Shown here one piece after another: positions 39,737 to 52,167 of a DNA stretch of 64,000 bases (position 1 is its first letter; each line of letters starts with the position of its first letter). This DNA comes from Catenulispora sp. EB89 (GTDB taxonomy: Bacteria; Actinomycetota; Actinomycetes; Streptomycetales; Catenulisporaceae), in NCBI RefSeq assembly GCF_041261445.1, contig NZ_JBGCCU010000023.1, forward strand, positions 1 through 64,000, in the 5' to 3' direction. The notes under the pieces were generated by a model. It saw only the letters and a program-made list of their open reading frames with translations. It ran no database searches and was not told where the DNA came from. Made by a program: the position numbers and the translations under genes.

Positions 39737-41154
39737 CGGTCCCCCGTTCGTACCTTGTGACAGGCCATCTGCGGTGTGTGCCCTTCGGGCCAGTCGTCGC
39801 CGTGCTCGGTGATCAGCCAGATCCACTTGTCGGGCTCGGCCGGCGTGATGGGCGGGGCGATGCCGTCGGTCACCATGATGACGGCGTCCAGCGTCTCGTC
39901 GAACGGCTCCCCGGTCCGCGCCGACGGCGCGCGCCCCTCCAGGTAGTCGGCGACCGCCTGGAAGCTGGTCCCGCCGCCGCCGACCAGCGGGTCGCCCGGG
40001 GCGAACGGCACCACCTCGGCGTCGAAGGACAGCCAGTGCGCCTCGACCCCGTCCAGCTGCCCGACCAGCGAGGCGACCCAGTCCACCACCGGCGGCGGCA
40101 TCGACCCGGAGGCGTCCACGGCGATCGCCACCACCCGCTGCCGCTCCGGCCCGCGCCGGGACAGCATCGGGTCCTCGCCGAGCGCGGCCAGCACCGCCCC
40201 GCGCTTCTTCGGGTAGACCAGGCGCTCGCCCTCGGCCAGCTTGGAGGCCAGCACGTCCACCAGCCAGCGCTGCCACCAGTCCACCCGCCGGGTCTTCTGC
40301 GTCTGGCCGCGGATCATCCCGGCGCCCAGGTCGCCCCACAGCTTGGCGAGCCGGTCGGTGGCACCGTCAGTGCGGTCGATGAGGTCCAGCAGCTCCGAGC
40401 GCGCCGCGCGCACCCCGCGCTTGGCGGCCAGCAGCACGTTCGCCAGCACCTCGTTGCCGATCCGCTCGATGGTCTCGGCGTCGGCGAGCTCGTCCTGCAG
40501 CTCCTGCAGGATCTCGTGGACGCAGATCGGCGGCGGGCTCGGCGGGTGCTTCATCCGGCGCAGCTCGGTGTAGCAGCCCATGTCGGTGCGGATGAACTCC
40601 TCGTACGGGAACGGGTTCAGGCCCTGCGCCGTCAGGTCCGCGCGGTAGCTCGCGAAGATCTTGCGCGGGTCCACGCCGGTCGGCTTGCCGTCCACCACCG
40701 GCAGCGCGTCCCGCCGCAGCCGGGTCAGCGCGACGTGGTTGATGGTGCTCTCGATGGCGATGTCGAAGACCGGGTCCTCGCGCAGCTCCGGTTCGGTGAA
40801 CAGGTGCCGCTGGATCAGGTGCCGCGCCTCGTGGAAGAGCACGAACTTCACCCCGTCCAGCCCCAGCTCGACGAAGAAGTCCGGGTTGAACAGCAGCAGG
40901 CAGGTGCCGTCCCCGGCGGCCATCACCGCCGCGCTGTCGATGGCGGTGGTCGGTATCTGGTGCGTGCACTTGGAGTAGATCCACCCGGCCACCGCCGAGG
41001 ACTCCATGCCGAAGTCGACGAGCGCCGCCTCCTTCAGCCGCACGGCCTCGGCGATCGTCGCCGGCTCGGCCGGCTGCCACGCCGCCAGCGCCTTGCGGTC
41101 GGTGGCGCTGACCGGCAGGCGGCGCGAGCGGCGGCCCGACTCGTCGGTCTTCAT
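39733..41154 (-). CDS. DUF2201 protein: metallopeptidase-like plus VWA-like domain
   Basis: A 473-residue protein. The N-terminal domain carries a zinc-peptidase-like HEARH (108-112) with His117 behind it. The C-terminal VWA-like domain has the MIDAS motif DASGS (about 346-350) and a late TDG. This is the DUF2201 layout, known as a partner of MoxR-type ATPases. ATG 41154 is preceded by AGGAGGAC. It overlaps the ATPase gene by 4 bp. The joint role may be metal- and ATP-dependent remodelling of a complex; the target is unknown. Confidence 0.88.
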   Translation of the reverse strand: MKTDESGRRSRRLPVSATDRKALAAWQPAEPATIAEAVRLKEAALVDFGMESSAVAGWIYSKCTHQIPTTAIDSAAVMAAGDGTCLLLFNPDFFVELGLDGVKFVLFHEARHLIQRHLFTEPELREDPVFDIAIESTINHVALTRLRRDALPVVDGKPTGVDPRKIFASYRADLTAQGLNPFPYEEFIRTDMGCYTELRRMKHPPSPPPICVHEILQELQDELADAETIERIGNEVLANVLLAAKRGVRAARSELLDLIDRTDGATDRLAKLWGDLGAGMIRGQTQKTRRVDWWQRWLVDVLASKLAEGERLVYPKKRGAVLAALGEDPMLSRRGPERQRVVAIAVDASGSMPPPVVDWVASLVGQLDGVEAHWLSFDAEVVPFAPGDPLVGGGGTSFQAVADYLEGRAPSARTGEPFDETLDAVIMVTDGIAPPITPAEPDKWIWLITEHGDDWPEGHTPQMACHKVRTGDR

Positions 41155-41257
41155 GCGGCGTCCTCCTGCGCGGTACTGCGGCCTGATACAAGTCTTCTAT
41201 GTCGCGGCCCGTCGGTCGAACCGATTGGGCTGTTGCCCATTGCACGAGTCGGAGTGC

Positions 41258-43747
41258 TCACGGGGCCGGCGGCTTCGGGGGCTCGCTGCGGGGGAGGGGC
41301 GGGAGCAGGCTCGGGGTCTGGCTCAGGCGGGGCCTGGGCTCGCGCGGGGTGTGGGGCGCGGGCATGTCGGAGCTCTGACGTGGCTGCGGCAGGTGCTGGC
41401 CGGCGTACTCAGATGTGATGCCCTCGAACTCCGCGAGCAGGCCGTGGAGCGTGACCCCGTCCTCGGCGAGCCGCATCCAGCGCTCGGGGCGGCCTTCGAG
41501 ATGCCGGCGGACCAGGTCGGCGGTGACCGGACGCGTGGGCTGGAACCCGGCGTCCCACAGCGCGATCACCCGCTCCGGATCCGGCCGCGCGATGCCGGTC
41601 GCCGCCGCGCGCAGAGGCTCGTCGCTGTGCTCGCTCATCGAGTCACGCACCGCCTCGTGCATCTTCTCCAGACTCCCGGCACGCTCCAGTTCCAGCGCCC
41701 ACACCGGCTCCGGCCCGGCGGCCGCGGCCAGGCGCGCGTAGGCGACGATGCGGCGGTCGGTCTGCAGCGAGCGGTTGCTGCGCCGGAGGACGGCGTGCAG
41801 CAACTCCGGGTCGTGCGACTCCAGGGCCGGCTGCAACAGCGCGGGCTCGGCGTAGCGGGTCACCAGGCGCTGCACGAGCGCGGGGTAGATGCCGCCGACG
41901 GCCTCGGAACGCACCACCACCGCGATCCGCAGCTCCAGCGAGGCCAGCGGGTGCTGATACACCGCCGCCAGCACCCCGGGCTCCGCGGGCTCGCGGTCGG
42001 CCAGGCGCCACAGCGTGCCGACCGACGCCGCCGGATTCCGCGCCGCGGCCAGCCGCATGGCCGGGGTCCCGTGCGGGCCGATCGCGAGGTCCAGCAGCCA
42101 GCGGGGCTCGGGGCCGCGGTCCAGGACGCGGGTGAGGACGCCGATCAGGGCGCGTACTTCGGGGTCGGATGATCGCACCGGCTCCGCGGCCGGTCGATCT
42201 GTGCCGGCTGGCGCCTCAGCACCGCCGAACCCCGCCGCCTCCACCAGTGCCCCGACCACCCCCGCAGGCGCCACCTCCAACAACACCGCCGCCGGATCCA
42301 CCCCCCGCGGCCACCGCCCGGCACGCCGGGCCGGCAGCGGCGCCCCGGCGTCCACCGCCTCCAGCAGCCCGCCCAGGCTGCCCTCCCACGCCGCGACCCG
42401 CGTCAGCACCCGGAGCCAGCGCCCCGCGTCCGGCCCGATCGCCTCGGCGACCGCCGCACGCAGCTCCGCCTGGTACCGCTCCTCGGCCTGCGGCGGGATG
42501 GTGACGAAGTGCGGCGCGAAGCCGTTCTTGCCCTTCGCCGTGTAGTACTCCGCCAGGCCCGGCGGCGTGGGCAGCGCCAGGGCCAGCACGTCCGCCGCCG
42601 GGGCCGCGTGCGCCACCGCCTCCGTCGCGTTCAGCGAGCCGTGCAGCAGGCCGCGGCGCAGCAGCTCGCGGGTCGCGAAGTGGCGCGTCGCCGGGTTCAG
42701 CGCCCCGGCCGCCGCGTGCGCCCGCAGCACCGTCTCCACATCCGGCCGCGCCGCCCAGAACACCGCACGCGGATACCGCGCCTCGAACAGCTCCCGCACG
42801 TCCCCCGGCACGTCCTCGCGCGCCGCCGCCTCGTCCAGGCCGCGCGACGTCGCCTGCCCGGCCTGCGTCCACTCCTCGCCGGTGCCGACCACCGACGCGT
42901 ACGCCAACACCGCGTCCCACGGCATCGCGTAGTGCTGCGACCCGGTGTTCGGCGCGGTCCAGGAGTCCGCCTCCTCGGCCGGCGGCAGGCTGTCGAGGCG
43001 CAGCGGCCGCGGCGCCTTGTCCAGCTCCGCGTCGTCGCCGGTGTCCCCGAAGGCGAGCACCGTCTCCCACCACGGCGCGTAGTACGACGCCCCGGCCGCC
43101 AGGACCGTGGTGACCCGCTCGCGCAGCTCGTCCTGCCACACGTCGGCCAGCATCCCGGCGTCGCGCAGCGTCCGCAGCCCCCGCACCACGGCGGCCACCT
43201 GCCGCAGGTGCACGGCCAGCGGCAGCGCCGTGAGCGCCAGCCCGATGTCGTCCGCGGAGCACGCGGCCACCGTCAGGTCGGTCTCGATCCGCGCCGGCAT
43301 CGGCGAGTGCCGGTCGGCGTGCCGCCGCTCGGTGCGCGCCAGCTGGTTCCGCAGGAACTTCTTCACGCCCGGCGCGATGACCGGCCGGCCCTCCGCCCCG
43401 CGCCGGTCCCGCACCAGCGCGGCCAGGATCCAGGCCCGCGACCGCTTCCCCGCGGTCCGGACCAGCACCTCGTCGACCGCCGGATCCGCCATACGGAGGA
43501 GTGCGCGCAGCACGGCGTCCGGGTCGGCCACGGTCTCGTCGGCCAGCGCCTTCCGGGCCAGCGCGGCGGCAGCGGCGGCCGCGGCGGAAGGAGGTTGTCC
43601 GAGCACGAAATCGCTGACCGCCGCGGACAGAGGAAGCGAAGCCTGCGCGATCCCTTCAGCCACCTGCGCGTCGCCGATGCCGTGCAGCACCGCCGCGACG
43701 TCGTCAGGGTGCGCGAAGTGCAAAGCGTCGATCAATCCAGCGACCAC
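41258..43747 (-). CDS. Large helical-repeat protein of unknown function
   Basis: I do not recognise a named family in this 829-residue protein. It is rich in Ala/Leu helices throughout, with HEAT/ARM-like stretches such as MRLAAARNPAASVGTLWRLA and LELRIAVVVRSEAVGGIYPA near 585-650, and no membrane segment. The last 50 residues are Pro/Ser-rich and probably disordered. It lies 103 nt upstream of the DUF2201 gene on the same strand, so it may be a scaffold or adaptor for that system. GTG 43747 was chosen for its GGGAGGGAG ribosome binding site; the frame is open 11 codons further. Confidence 0.75.
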   Translation of the reverse strand: MVAGLIDALHFAHPDDVAAVLHGIGDAQVAEGIAQASLPLSAAVSDFVLGQPPSAAAAAAAALARKALADETVADPDAVLRALLRMADPAVDEVLVRTAGKRSRAWILAALVRDRRGAEGRPVIAPGVKKFLRNQLARTERRHADRHSPMPARIETDLTVAACSADDIGLALTALPLAVHLRQVAAVVRGLRTLRDAGMLADVWQDELRERVTTVLAAGASYYAPWWETVLAFGDTGDDAELDKAPRPLRLDSLPPAEEADSWTAPNTGSQHYAMPWDAVLAYASVVGTGEEWTQAGQATSRGLDEAAAREDVPGDVRELFEARYPRAVFWAARPDVETVLRAHAAAGALNPATRHFATRELLRRGLLHGSLNATEAVAHAAPAADVLALALPTPPGLAEYYTAKGKNGFAPHFVTIPPQAEERYQAELRAAVAEAIGPDAGRWLRVLTRVAAWEGSLGGLLEAVDAGAPLPARRAGRWPRGVDPAAVLLEVAPAGVVGALVEAAGFGGAEAPAGTDRPAAEPVRSSDPEVRALIGVLTRVLDRGPEPRWLLDLAIGPHGTPAMRLAAARNPAASVGTLWRLADREPAEPGVLAAVYQHPLASLELRIAVVVRSEAVGGIYPALVQRLVTRYAEPALLQPALESHDPELLHAVLRRSNRSLQTDRRIVAYARLAAAAGPEPVWALELERAGSLEKMHEAVRDSMSEHSDEPLRAAATGIARPDPERVIALWDAGFQPTRPVTADLVRRHLEGRPERWMRLAEDGVTLHGLLAEFEGITSEYAGQHLPQPRQSSDMPAPHTPREPRPRLSQTPSLLPPLPRSEPPKPPAP

Positions 43748-43786
43748 AGCGGCTCCCTCCCAGGCCCCATGATGCCGCAAGACGCT

Positions 43787-43828
43787 GACGGCGCGTGCCG
43801 TGGACCCAAGCCCACGGCACGCGCCGTC
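43787..43828 (-). terminator. Terminator after padR
   Basis: A perfect 17-bp stem (43787-43803 with 43812-43828) with an 8-nt loop lies 61 nt beyond the padR stop and 40 nt before the start of the helical-repeat gene. It separates the two minus-strand units. Confidence 0.85.
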
Positions 43829-43889
43829 ATCCCCCTCAAACCGAACCGGTCAGCTCATGGAGCCCAGACCGGTCCCGGCTCGTCCTGTA

Positions 43890-44711
43890 TCAGCCCCGGA
43901 AGATGTCCCGCAGCTCCCGTGCCGCGCGCTCCAGCACCTCGCGCGCGGCGTTCAGCTGGTCCTGCGACACCGGGATGTCGTCCCGGTGCTCCCGGGCCAT
44001 CGTCCGCACCTCGTCCCGGAACCGCATGAACGTGGCCCGCAGCTCGTCCAGCTGCTCCCGGTCCGCCCGGTCGCGCGAGCGCCGCCCGGTCCAGTCGTCC
44101 ACGCTGTCCTGCGCGAAGCGCTGCCAGCGCGAGGCCTCGTCCTGCCAGTGCTCGCGCCACTGCGCGGCCCACTGGTCCTTCCACTGTTCCTTCCAGTCGT
44201 TCTGCGCACGCTTCCAGTCGCGCCACTCGTCCTTGCCCCACTGCGAGCGGTCCGCCGGAGGATGCGCCGGGGCGTGCGCGGCGCCGCCGCGGCCCTTCGC
44301 GGAGTCCGTGCGGGCCTCGGTACGAGCCTCGGCCGCCTCGGCGCGCAGCTCCTCCTGGATGTGCCGCGCCGACTCCTTGACCTCGTCGCGGATCTCCTCG
44401 GCCAGGCTGCTGACCGACTCGCGGATCTCGGTCTCCAGCGCGTCCATGTCGTCGGCGCGCGCGGCGAGCTCGGTGCGGCCGGCGTCGGTGATGTGGTACA
44501 CCTTGCGGCCGCGCTCGTCGGTCTCGTGCCGGATCAGGCCTTCGCTCTCCAGCCGCGACAGGCGCGGGTACACCGTGCCGGCGCTGGGCGCGTACAGGCC
44601 CTGGAACCGCTCCTTGAGCTGCTGGATGATCTCGTACCCGTGCTTGGGGCTCTCGGCGAGCAGCTTCAACAGGTACAGCCGCAGCCGTCCGTGTCCGAAG
44701 ACGGGTGCCAT
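43890..44711 (-). CDS. PadR-family transcriptional regulator with long C-terminal region
   Basis: A 273-residue PadR regulator. The winged helix (1-75) includes LYLLKLLAESPKHGYEIIQQL and YAPSAGTVYPRLSRLESEGLI. A long charged helical tail follows (about 85-270), with Trp-rich repeats such as DWKEQWKDQWAAQWREHWQDE, which is much longer than minimal PadR proteins. It abuts the DUF4097 gene with no gap. A large dyad upstream of that gene is the likely operator, giving autorepression. The Trp/Lys/Gln-rich tail may be a ligand- or partner-binding coiled segment. Confidence 0.9.
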   Translation of the reverse strand: MAPVFGHGRLRLYLLKLLAESPKHGYEIIQQLKERFQGLYAPSAGTVYPRLSRLESEGLIRHETDERGRKVYHITDAGRTELAARADDMDALETEIRESVSSLAEEIRDEVKESARHIQEELRAEAAEARTEARTDSAKGRGGAAHAPAHPPADRSQWGKDEWRDWKRAQNDWKEQWKDQWAAQWREHWQDEASRWQRFAQDSVDDWTGRRSRDRADREQLDELRATFMRFRDEVRTMAREHRDDIPVSQDQLNAAREVLERAARELRDIFRG

Positions 44712-45590
44712 CTAACGATCCTCTCCATCTTCGCCGTCCACCGAGAACTTCGTCTCGGGGTCGACTGCCCTTCTCAGCAGCGTCATGTCACCGGACACCG
44801 CTCTGGCCTTCAGACGTCCCTGCCCGGTCCCCAGGCGTCCGGACAGCTGTCGCGGCTTGGTGAAGGGGATCTGCTTGTTGCCGAACAGCGCCGCGGAGTC
44901 CAGCCCGTCGAAGGTGGTGACGGTCCGGCCGCTCATGGTGGACATGTCCACCTCCAGGTTGGCGTCCGCCGGCGCGCGGACTATCACCTGGCCGGAGACC
45001 ACGTTCAGCTCCAGGCGCGGGGCGTCGGTGCCGTCCTCCAGGTCCACGGTGATCGCGCCCGACGTGGTGCCGGCCTTGATCGTGTTCTGCGAGCCCAGGG
45101 CGATAACGGTGATCGGCCCGGAGACGGTGTGCGCGCTCAGGTCGTCGGTGACGCTCTCCGCGGTGATCGCCCCGGAGACCGTCTTGACGTCGGTGGGCCC
45201 GTGCAGCTGCGCCAGCGTGATCTCGCCGGACACGCCCTGGACCCGGGTCCGCTCGTGCAGGTTCGACACCACCAGCGGCCCGGAGACCACCGTGACGTCC
45301 ACCAGGCAGTCCGGCGGCACCTGGATCGAGATGTCGGCCTCGATCCTGCGGCCGTGCATCAGCCAGCCGAGCACGTTCGGCCGGAACTCGCCGTGCCGGA
45401 CCGTCAGCTCGCCGTCCTCGTCCGCGACCACCAGGGGCTCCTCGCCCTTGACCCGGGTCACGTCCACCACCGCCGCGCCGTCCTCGCCGGCCCCCACCAC
45501 GTCGACCTTGCCCGAGGTGGTGACGACTTTCAGCCGGTGGATCCCCTCGAAGGCGAGCCGGTCCGGCCCGCTCAGCTCGTGTCTCGTCAT
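44712..45590 (-). CDS. DUF4097 beta-repeat protein
   Basis: A 292-residue protein made of repeated beta segments of the DUF4097 (DUF4098/bactofilin-like adhesin head) type: VVSGPLVVSN, GVSGEITLAQ, TVSGAITAES, TTSGAITVDL, VVSGQVIVRA, AVSGDMTLLR. The recurring xVSGxI motif marks each turn. There is no signal peptide, so it is cytoplasmic. It is cotranscribed with padR, a common pairing in actinobacteria, possibly for envelope-stress response. ATG 45590 was chosen because the conserved part begins there. Confidence 0.9.
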   Translation of the reverse strand: MTRHELSGPDRLAFEGIHRLKVVTTSGKVDVVGAGEDGAAVVDVTRVKGEEPLVVADEDGELTVRHGEFRPNVLGWLMHGRRIEADISIQVPPDCLVDVTVVSGPLVVSNLHERTRVQGVSGEITLAQLHGPTDVKTVSGAITAESVTDDLSAHTVSGPITVIALGSQNTIKAGTTSGAITVDLEDGTDAPRLELNVVSGQVIVRAPADANLEVDMSTMSGRTVTTFDGLDSAALFGNKQIPFTKPRQLSGRLGTGQGRLKARAVSGDMTLLRRAVDPETKFSVDGEDGEDR

Positions 45591-45606
45591 CACCAGGGCC
45601 CTTTCA

Positions 45607-45643
45607 CGATGTATCGCGTCTCTGTAGGAGACGATATATCGCG
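45607..45643. promoter_or_regulatory. Probable PadR operator dyad
   Basis: Two similar blocks, CGATGTATCGCG (45607-45618) and CGATATATCGCG (45632-45643), flank GTCTC-TGTAG-GAGAC (45618-45632), making one large near-palindrome. It lies 17-53 nt upstream of the DUF4097 start. Its position and symmetry fit autorepression by the PadR protein encoded downstream. The binding is inferred. Confidence 0.6.
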
Positions 45644-45702
45644 TTGCCCCCGAGGGCAAGTACCCCGGCCTGACCAGGACGAACACGGCATCTGAAGGCT
45701 GC

Positions 45703-45879
45703 TCAGTCCTCGTCGTCGTCCAGCCGCGCCAGCCAGGTGGCCAGCCGGTCCACCGCCGCCTCGAACTCCGGGTTCAGGTCGGTGAAGGTGCGCAGCTGCT
45801 CGGCGAGCCACGCCAGCGACACCTCCTCGTCCCCCCGGCGCTTCTCCAGTTCCTCGATACCGCGGTCCGTGAAGTACAT
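45703..45879 (-). CDS. DUF6104 family small protein
   Basis: A 58-residue acidic protein: MYFTDRGIEELEKRRGDEEV at the start, then WLAEQLRTFTDLNPEFE, and ending in a run of Asp/Glu. This matches the actinobacterial DUF6104 family as I know it, with no known function. It is too short for most automatic tracks. It lies 112 nt upstream of the DUF4097 gene on the same strand, with the PadR operator between them. Confidence 0.8.
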   Translation of the reverse strand: MYFTDRGIEELEKRRGDEEVSLAWLAEQLRTFTDLNPEFEAAVDRLATWLARLDDDED

Positions 45880-45924
45880 GCTTTACCCGTTCACTATGAA
45901 AGAGCTCTGAGTTGCTATGCAAAA

Positions 45925-45958
45925 GGGTGGGACCCACGCCGAAGCGCGGATCCCACCC
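45925..45958 (-). terminator. Terminator of sucA
   Basis: An inverted repeat GGGTGGGA (45925-45932) with TCCCACCC (45951-45958), extended inward by a few pairs. On the minus strand it is followed by TTTT (45921-45924). It sits 27 nt after the sucA stop, so it is a proper intrinsic terminator. Confidence 0.85.
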
Positions 45959-45985
45959 CGTATGTCGTGCCAGAGATCGGCCAGG

Positions 45986-49783
<3,798 letters not shown>

Positions 49784-50046
49784 GGCGGTTTCCGCCCTCT
49801 TCCGCGTGGGTGCGTATAGGAGTGCACAGCGGCTACGACCGGCTCCGGCCGTAGACGTATAGCGGTCATCCAGGCTACGCCGATGTGGGGCTTTATTGCA
49901 GTCGCGCCCCGGGTTCGAGGCACTGATCACACCGCCGTGCGGGGAAAATCCCTCCATGTGACTAGGGACAGGTGGCAACGCGGTGGTCAGGAGTGACCAG
50001 ATTCACACGCGGGCCGCACATTAGTGCGTTGTGCTCACCGGTCCGG

Positions 50047-51240
50047 TTACGGCAGATCGACGCGGATGACACATCCGGGTTGCGCGCCGACGGCCACCGG
50101 ATGGCCGGACGGGGCGGCGGCACTGGAATCGCCGGCGGCCGCCGGCACGACCGGCACGACCGGCTCGGCCACCGAGATCCGTCCGCCGTGCAGATCCACC
50201 ACCCAGCGCGCGATCGCCAGCCCCAGCCCGGTGCCGCCGTCCGCGGCCTGCCGCGAGCCGCGGTCGAACCGGTCGAAGACCCGGACCCGCTCGCCCTGCG
50301 GGATGCCGGGGCCCTGGTCGCAGACCTCGACGCGGACCCCGCCCTCCTCCAGCCGCCGGGCCCGCAGCGTCACCCGGCCGCCGGGCGGCGAGTGCCGGAC
50401 CGCGTTGTCCAGCAGGTTGGCCGCGACCTGGTGCAGGCGCTCGCGGTCGGCGCGCACGGTGAGCTCGGCCGGGACCACGTCCACGACCGTGTAGGGGCGC
50501 CGGTCGGCGCCGGGCGACGAATCCCGGGTCAGCATCGAGACCGTGGCCTCGCGGGCCACGGTGGCCAGGAACTCCTCCAGCGCCACGTCCTCGCGGTCCA
50601 GCTCGACCGCCCCGGCGTCGATCCGGGACAGGTCCAGCAGGGTGCTGACCAGCCGGCCCAGCCGCTCGGCCTGCTCCAGCGCGAGCCGCATGGTCGGCGG
50701 ATCCGGCTCGGTGACGCCGTCGACGACGTTCTCCAGCACCGCGCGCAGCGCCGAGATCGGCGTGCGCAGCTCGTGCGAGACGTTCGCGATCAGCTCCTTG
50801 CGCTGCCGGTCCACGGCCTCCAGGTCGGCCGCCATCAGGTTGAACGCGGTCGCCAGCTGCCCGACCTCGTCCCGGGAGTTGGAGGTGGTGACGCGGCGGC
50901 TGTAGTCGCCGCGGGCGATGCGCGAGACGGCGTCGGCCATCGAGCGCAGCGGGCTGGTCATGCCGTGCGCCAGGATCTGCGTGACGCCCAGCGACAGGAT
51001 CACCGCGACGCTGACCACGTACCGGGCCTGGATGCCGGCCGAGACCCCGATCGCGGTGAACACGCCGACCACCGACACCGAGGCCACGACCAGCACGCCG
51101 AGCTTGACCTTGATGCTGTGGAAGCGGTCCAGCGGGCGCACTTCGCGGGCGCGGTCCACGACCGTGCCGCCGACCTTGCGCGAGGCGGCGTTCAGCGTGG
51201 TGACGCGGGTGCCGAAGCGCAGCGAGACGCGGGAGTTCAT
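50047..51240 (-). CDS. Membrane sensor histidine kinase (OmpR-type partner)
   Basis: A 397-residue kinase with two hydrophobic segments (about 45-65 and 72-92) and almost no external loop, followed by HAMP (about 93-145). The phospho-acceptor His lies in LIANVSHELRTPISALR (about 160). The ATPase part has LLDNAVRHSP and GGTGLGLAIARWVVDLHGG. Its ATG overlaps the response-regulator stop (ATGA), so it is the cognate kinase. The short external part suggests sensing within the membrane. The stimulus is unknown. Confidence 0.93.
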   Translation of the reverse strand: MNSRVSLRFGTRVTTLNAASRKVGGTVVDRAREVRPLDRFHSIKVKLGVLVVASVSVVGVFTAIGVSAGIQARYVVSVAVILSLGVTQILAHGMTSPLRSMADAVSRIARGDYSRRVTTSNSRDEVGQLATAFNLMAADLEAVDRQRKELIANVSHELRTPISALRAVLENVVDGVTEPDPPTMRLALEQAERLGRLVSTLLDLSRIDAGAVELDREDVALEEFLATVAREATVSMLTRDSSPGADRRPYTVVDVVPAELTVRADRERLHQVAANLLDNAVRHSPPGGRVTLRARRLEEGGVRVEVCDQGPGIPQGERVRVFDRFDRGSRQAADGGTGLGLAIARWVVDLHGGRISVAEPVVPVVPAAAGDSSAAAPSGHPVAVGAQPGCVIRVDLP

Positions 51241-52073
51241 CGTCCGGCCGCCTCCAGGCTGGTGTCGCCGAGGACCGGCTCGGCCTCCAGCGCGTAGCCG
51301 ACGCCGTGCACGGTGCGGATCCAGTCCGCGCCGATCTTGCGGCGCACGGCCTTCACGTGGCTGTCGACGGTGCGGGTGCCGGAGGCGTCCAGCCAGTCCC
51401 ACACCTCGGCCAGCAGCTTCTCCCGGGTGAGCACGGTGCGCGGCTGCCCCGCCAGACAGGCGAGCAGGTCGAACTCGGTGGGGGTCAGGTGCGCCTCGTC
51501 CTGCGAGCGCCCGGCCCCGATCCGCACCCGGCGCTGCGCCGGGTCGATCTCCAGCATCCGCGCGCCGGCGCTGGTGCCGATGGCCATGAAGCGCAGCGGC
51601 CGCGGGGTGCGGGCGGCGGCGGCCGTGCCCGGTCCGAAGCCGGTCCCGATGGGGATGACGTTGCTGGTACCGGTGCTCTCGGCGCCGCCGCCGGCCCCGA
51701 TCTCCGCGGCGCGCTCCACCCGCCGCAGCAGCGCGTGCACCCGCGCGATCAGCTCGCGCATAGAGAACGGCTTGGTCAGATAGTCGTCGGCGCCGGTGCG
51801 CAGGCCCTCGATCAGGTCGCTCTCGTCGTCGCGGGCGGTGACCATGAGCACCGGGACGGCCCGCTCGGCCTGGATCCGGCGGCACACCTCCAGGCCGTCG
51901 AAGCCCGGGAGCATGACGTCCAGCACGATCAGGTCCGGCAGGTGCTCCTGGGCCGTGCGCACCGCGGCCGGGCCGTCGCCGGCCAGGTGGGTGGCGAAGC
52001 CTTCGGCGCGCAGGCGGGCCGCGATCGCCTCGGCGAGGGTCGGTTCGTCCTCGACGACGAGAATGCTGGTCAC
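51237..52073 (-). CDS. OmpR-family response regulator
   Basis: A 278-residue regulator. The receiver domain has EDE at 9-11 and Asp52-type phospho-acceptor in LIVLDVMLPGFDG. The winged helix ends with IRTVHGVGYALE. Between the domains lies a long insert (about 125-185, Gly/Ala/Thr-rich with MAIGTSAGARML), more than the usual linker. GTG 52073 lies 6 nt after TATGCT, so the transcript is probably leaderless. It is coupled to the kinase by a 4-bp overlap. Confidence 0.92.
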   Translation of the reverse strand: MTSILVVEDEPTLAEAIAARLRAEGFATHLAGDGPAAVRTAQEHLPDLIVLDVMLPGFDGLEVCRRIQAERAVPVLMVTARDDESDLIEGLRTGADDYLTKPFSMRELIARVHALLRRVERAAEIGAGGGAESTGTSNVIPIGTGFGPGTAAAARTPRPLRFMAIGTSAGARMLEIDPAQRRVRIGAGRSQDEAHLTPTEFDLLACLAGQPRTVLTREKLLAEVWDWLDASGTRTVDSHVKAVRRKIGADWIRTVHGVGYALEAEPVLGDTSLEAAGR

Positions 52074-52167
52074 GGCTTCAGCATAGGCACCAGGACGCCG
52101 GGGGTCGGCGTTGTTACAGGCCGTGCACAGTTTCGGCACAGGGTGTGCCGCGACCTGCGCGATCTTG

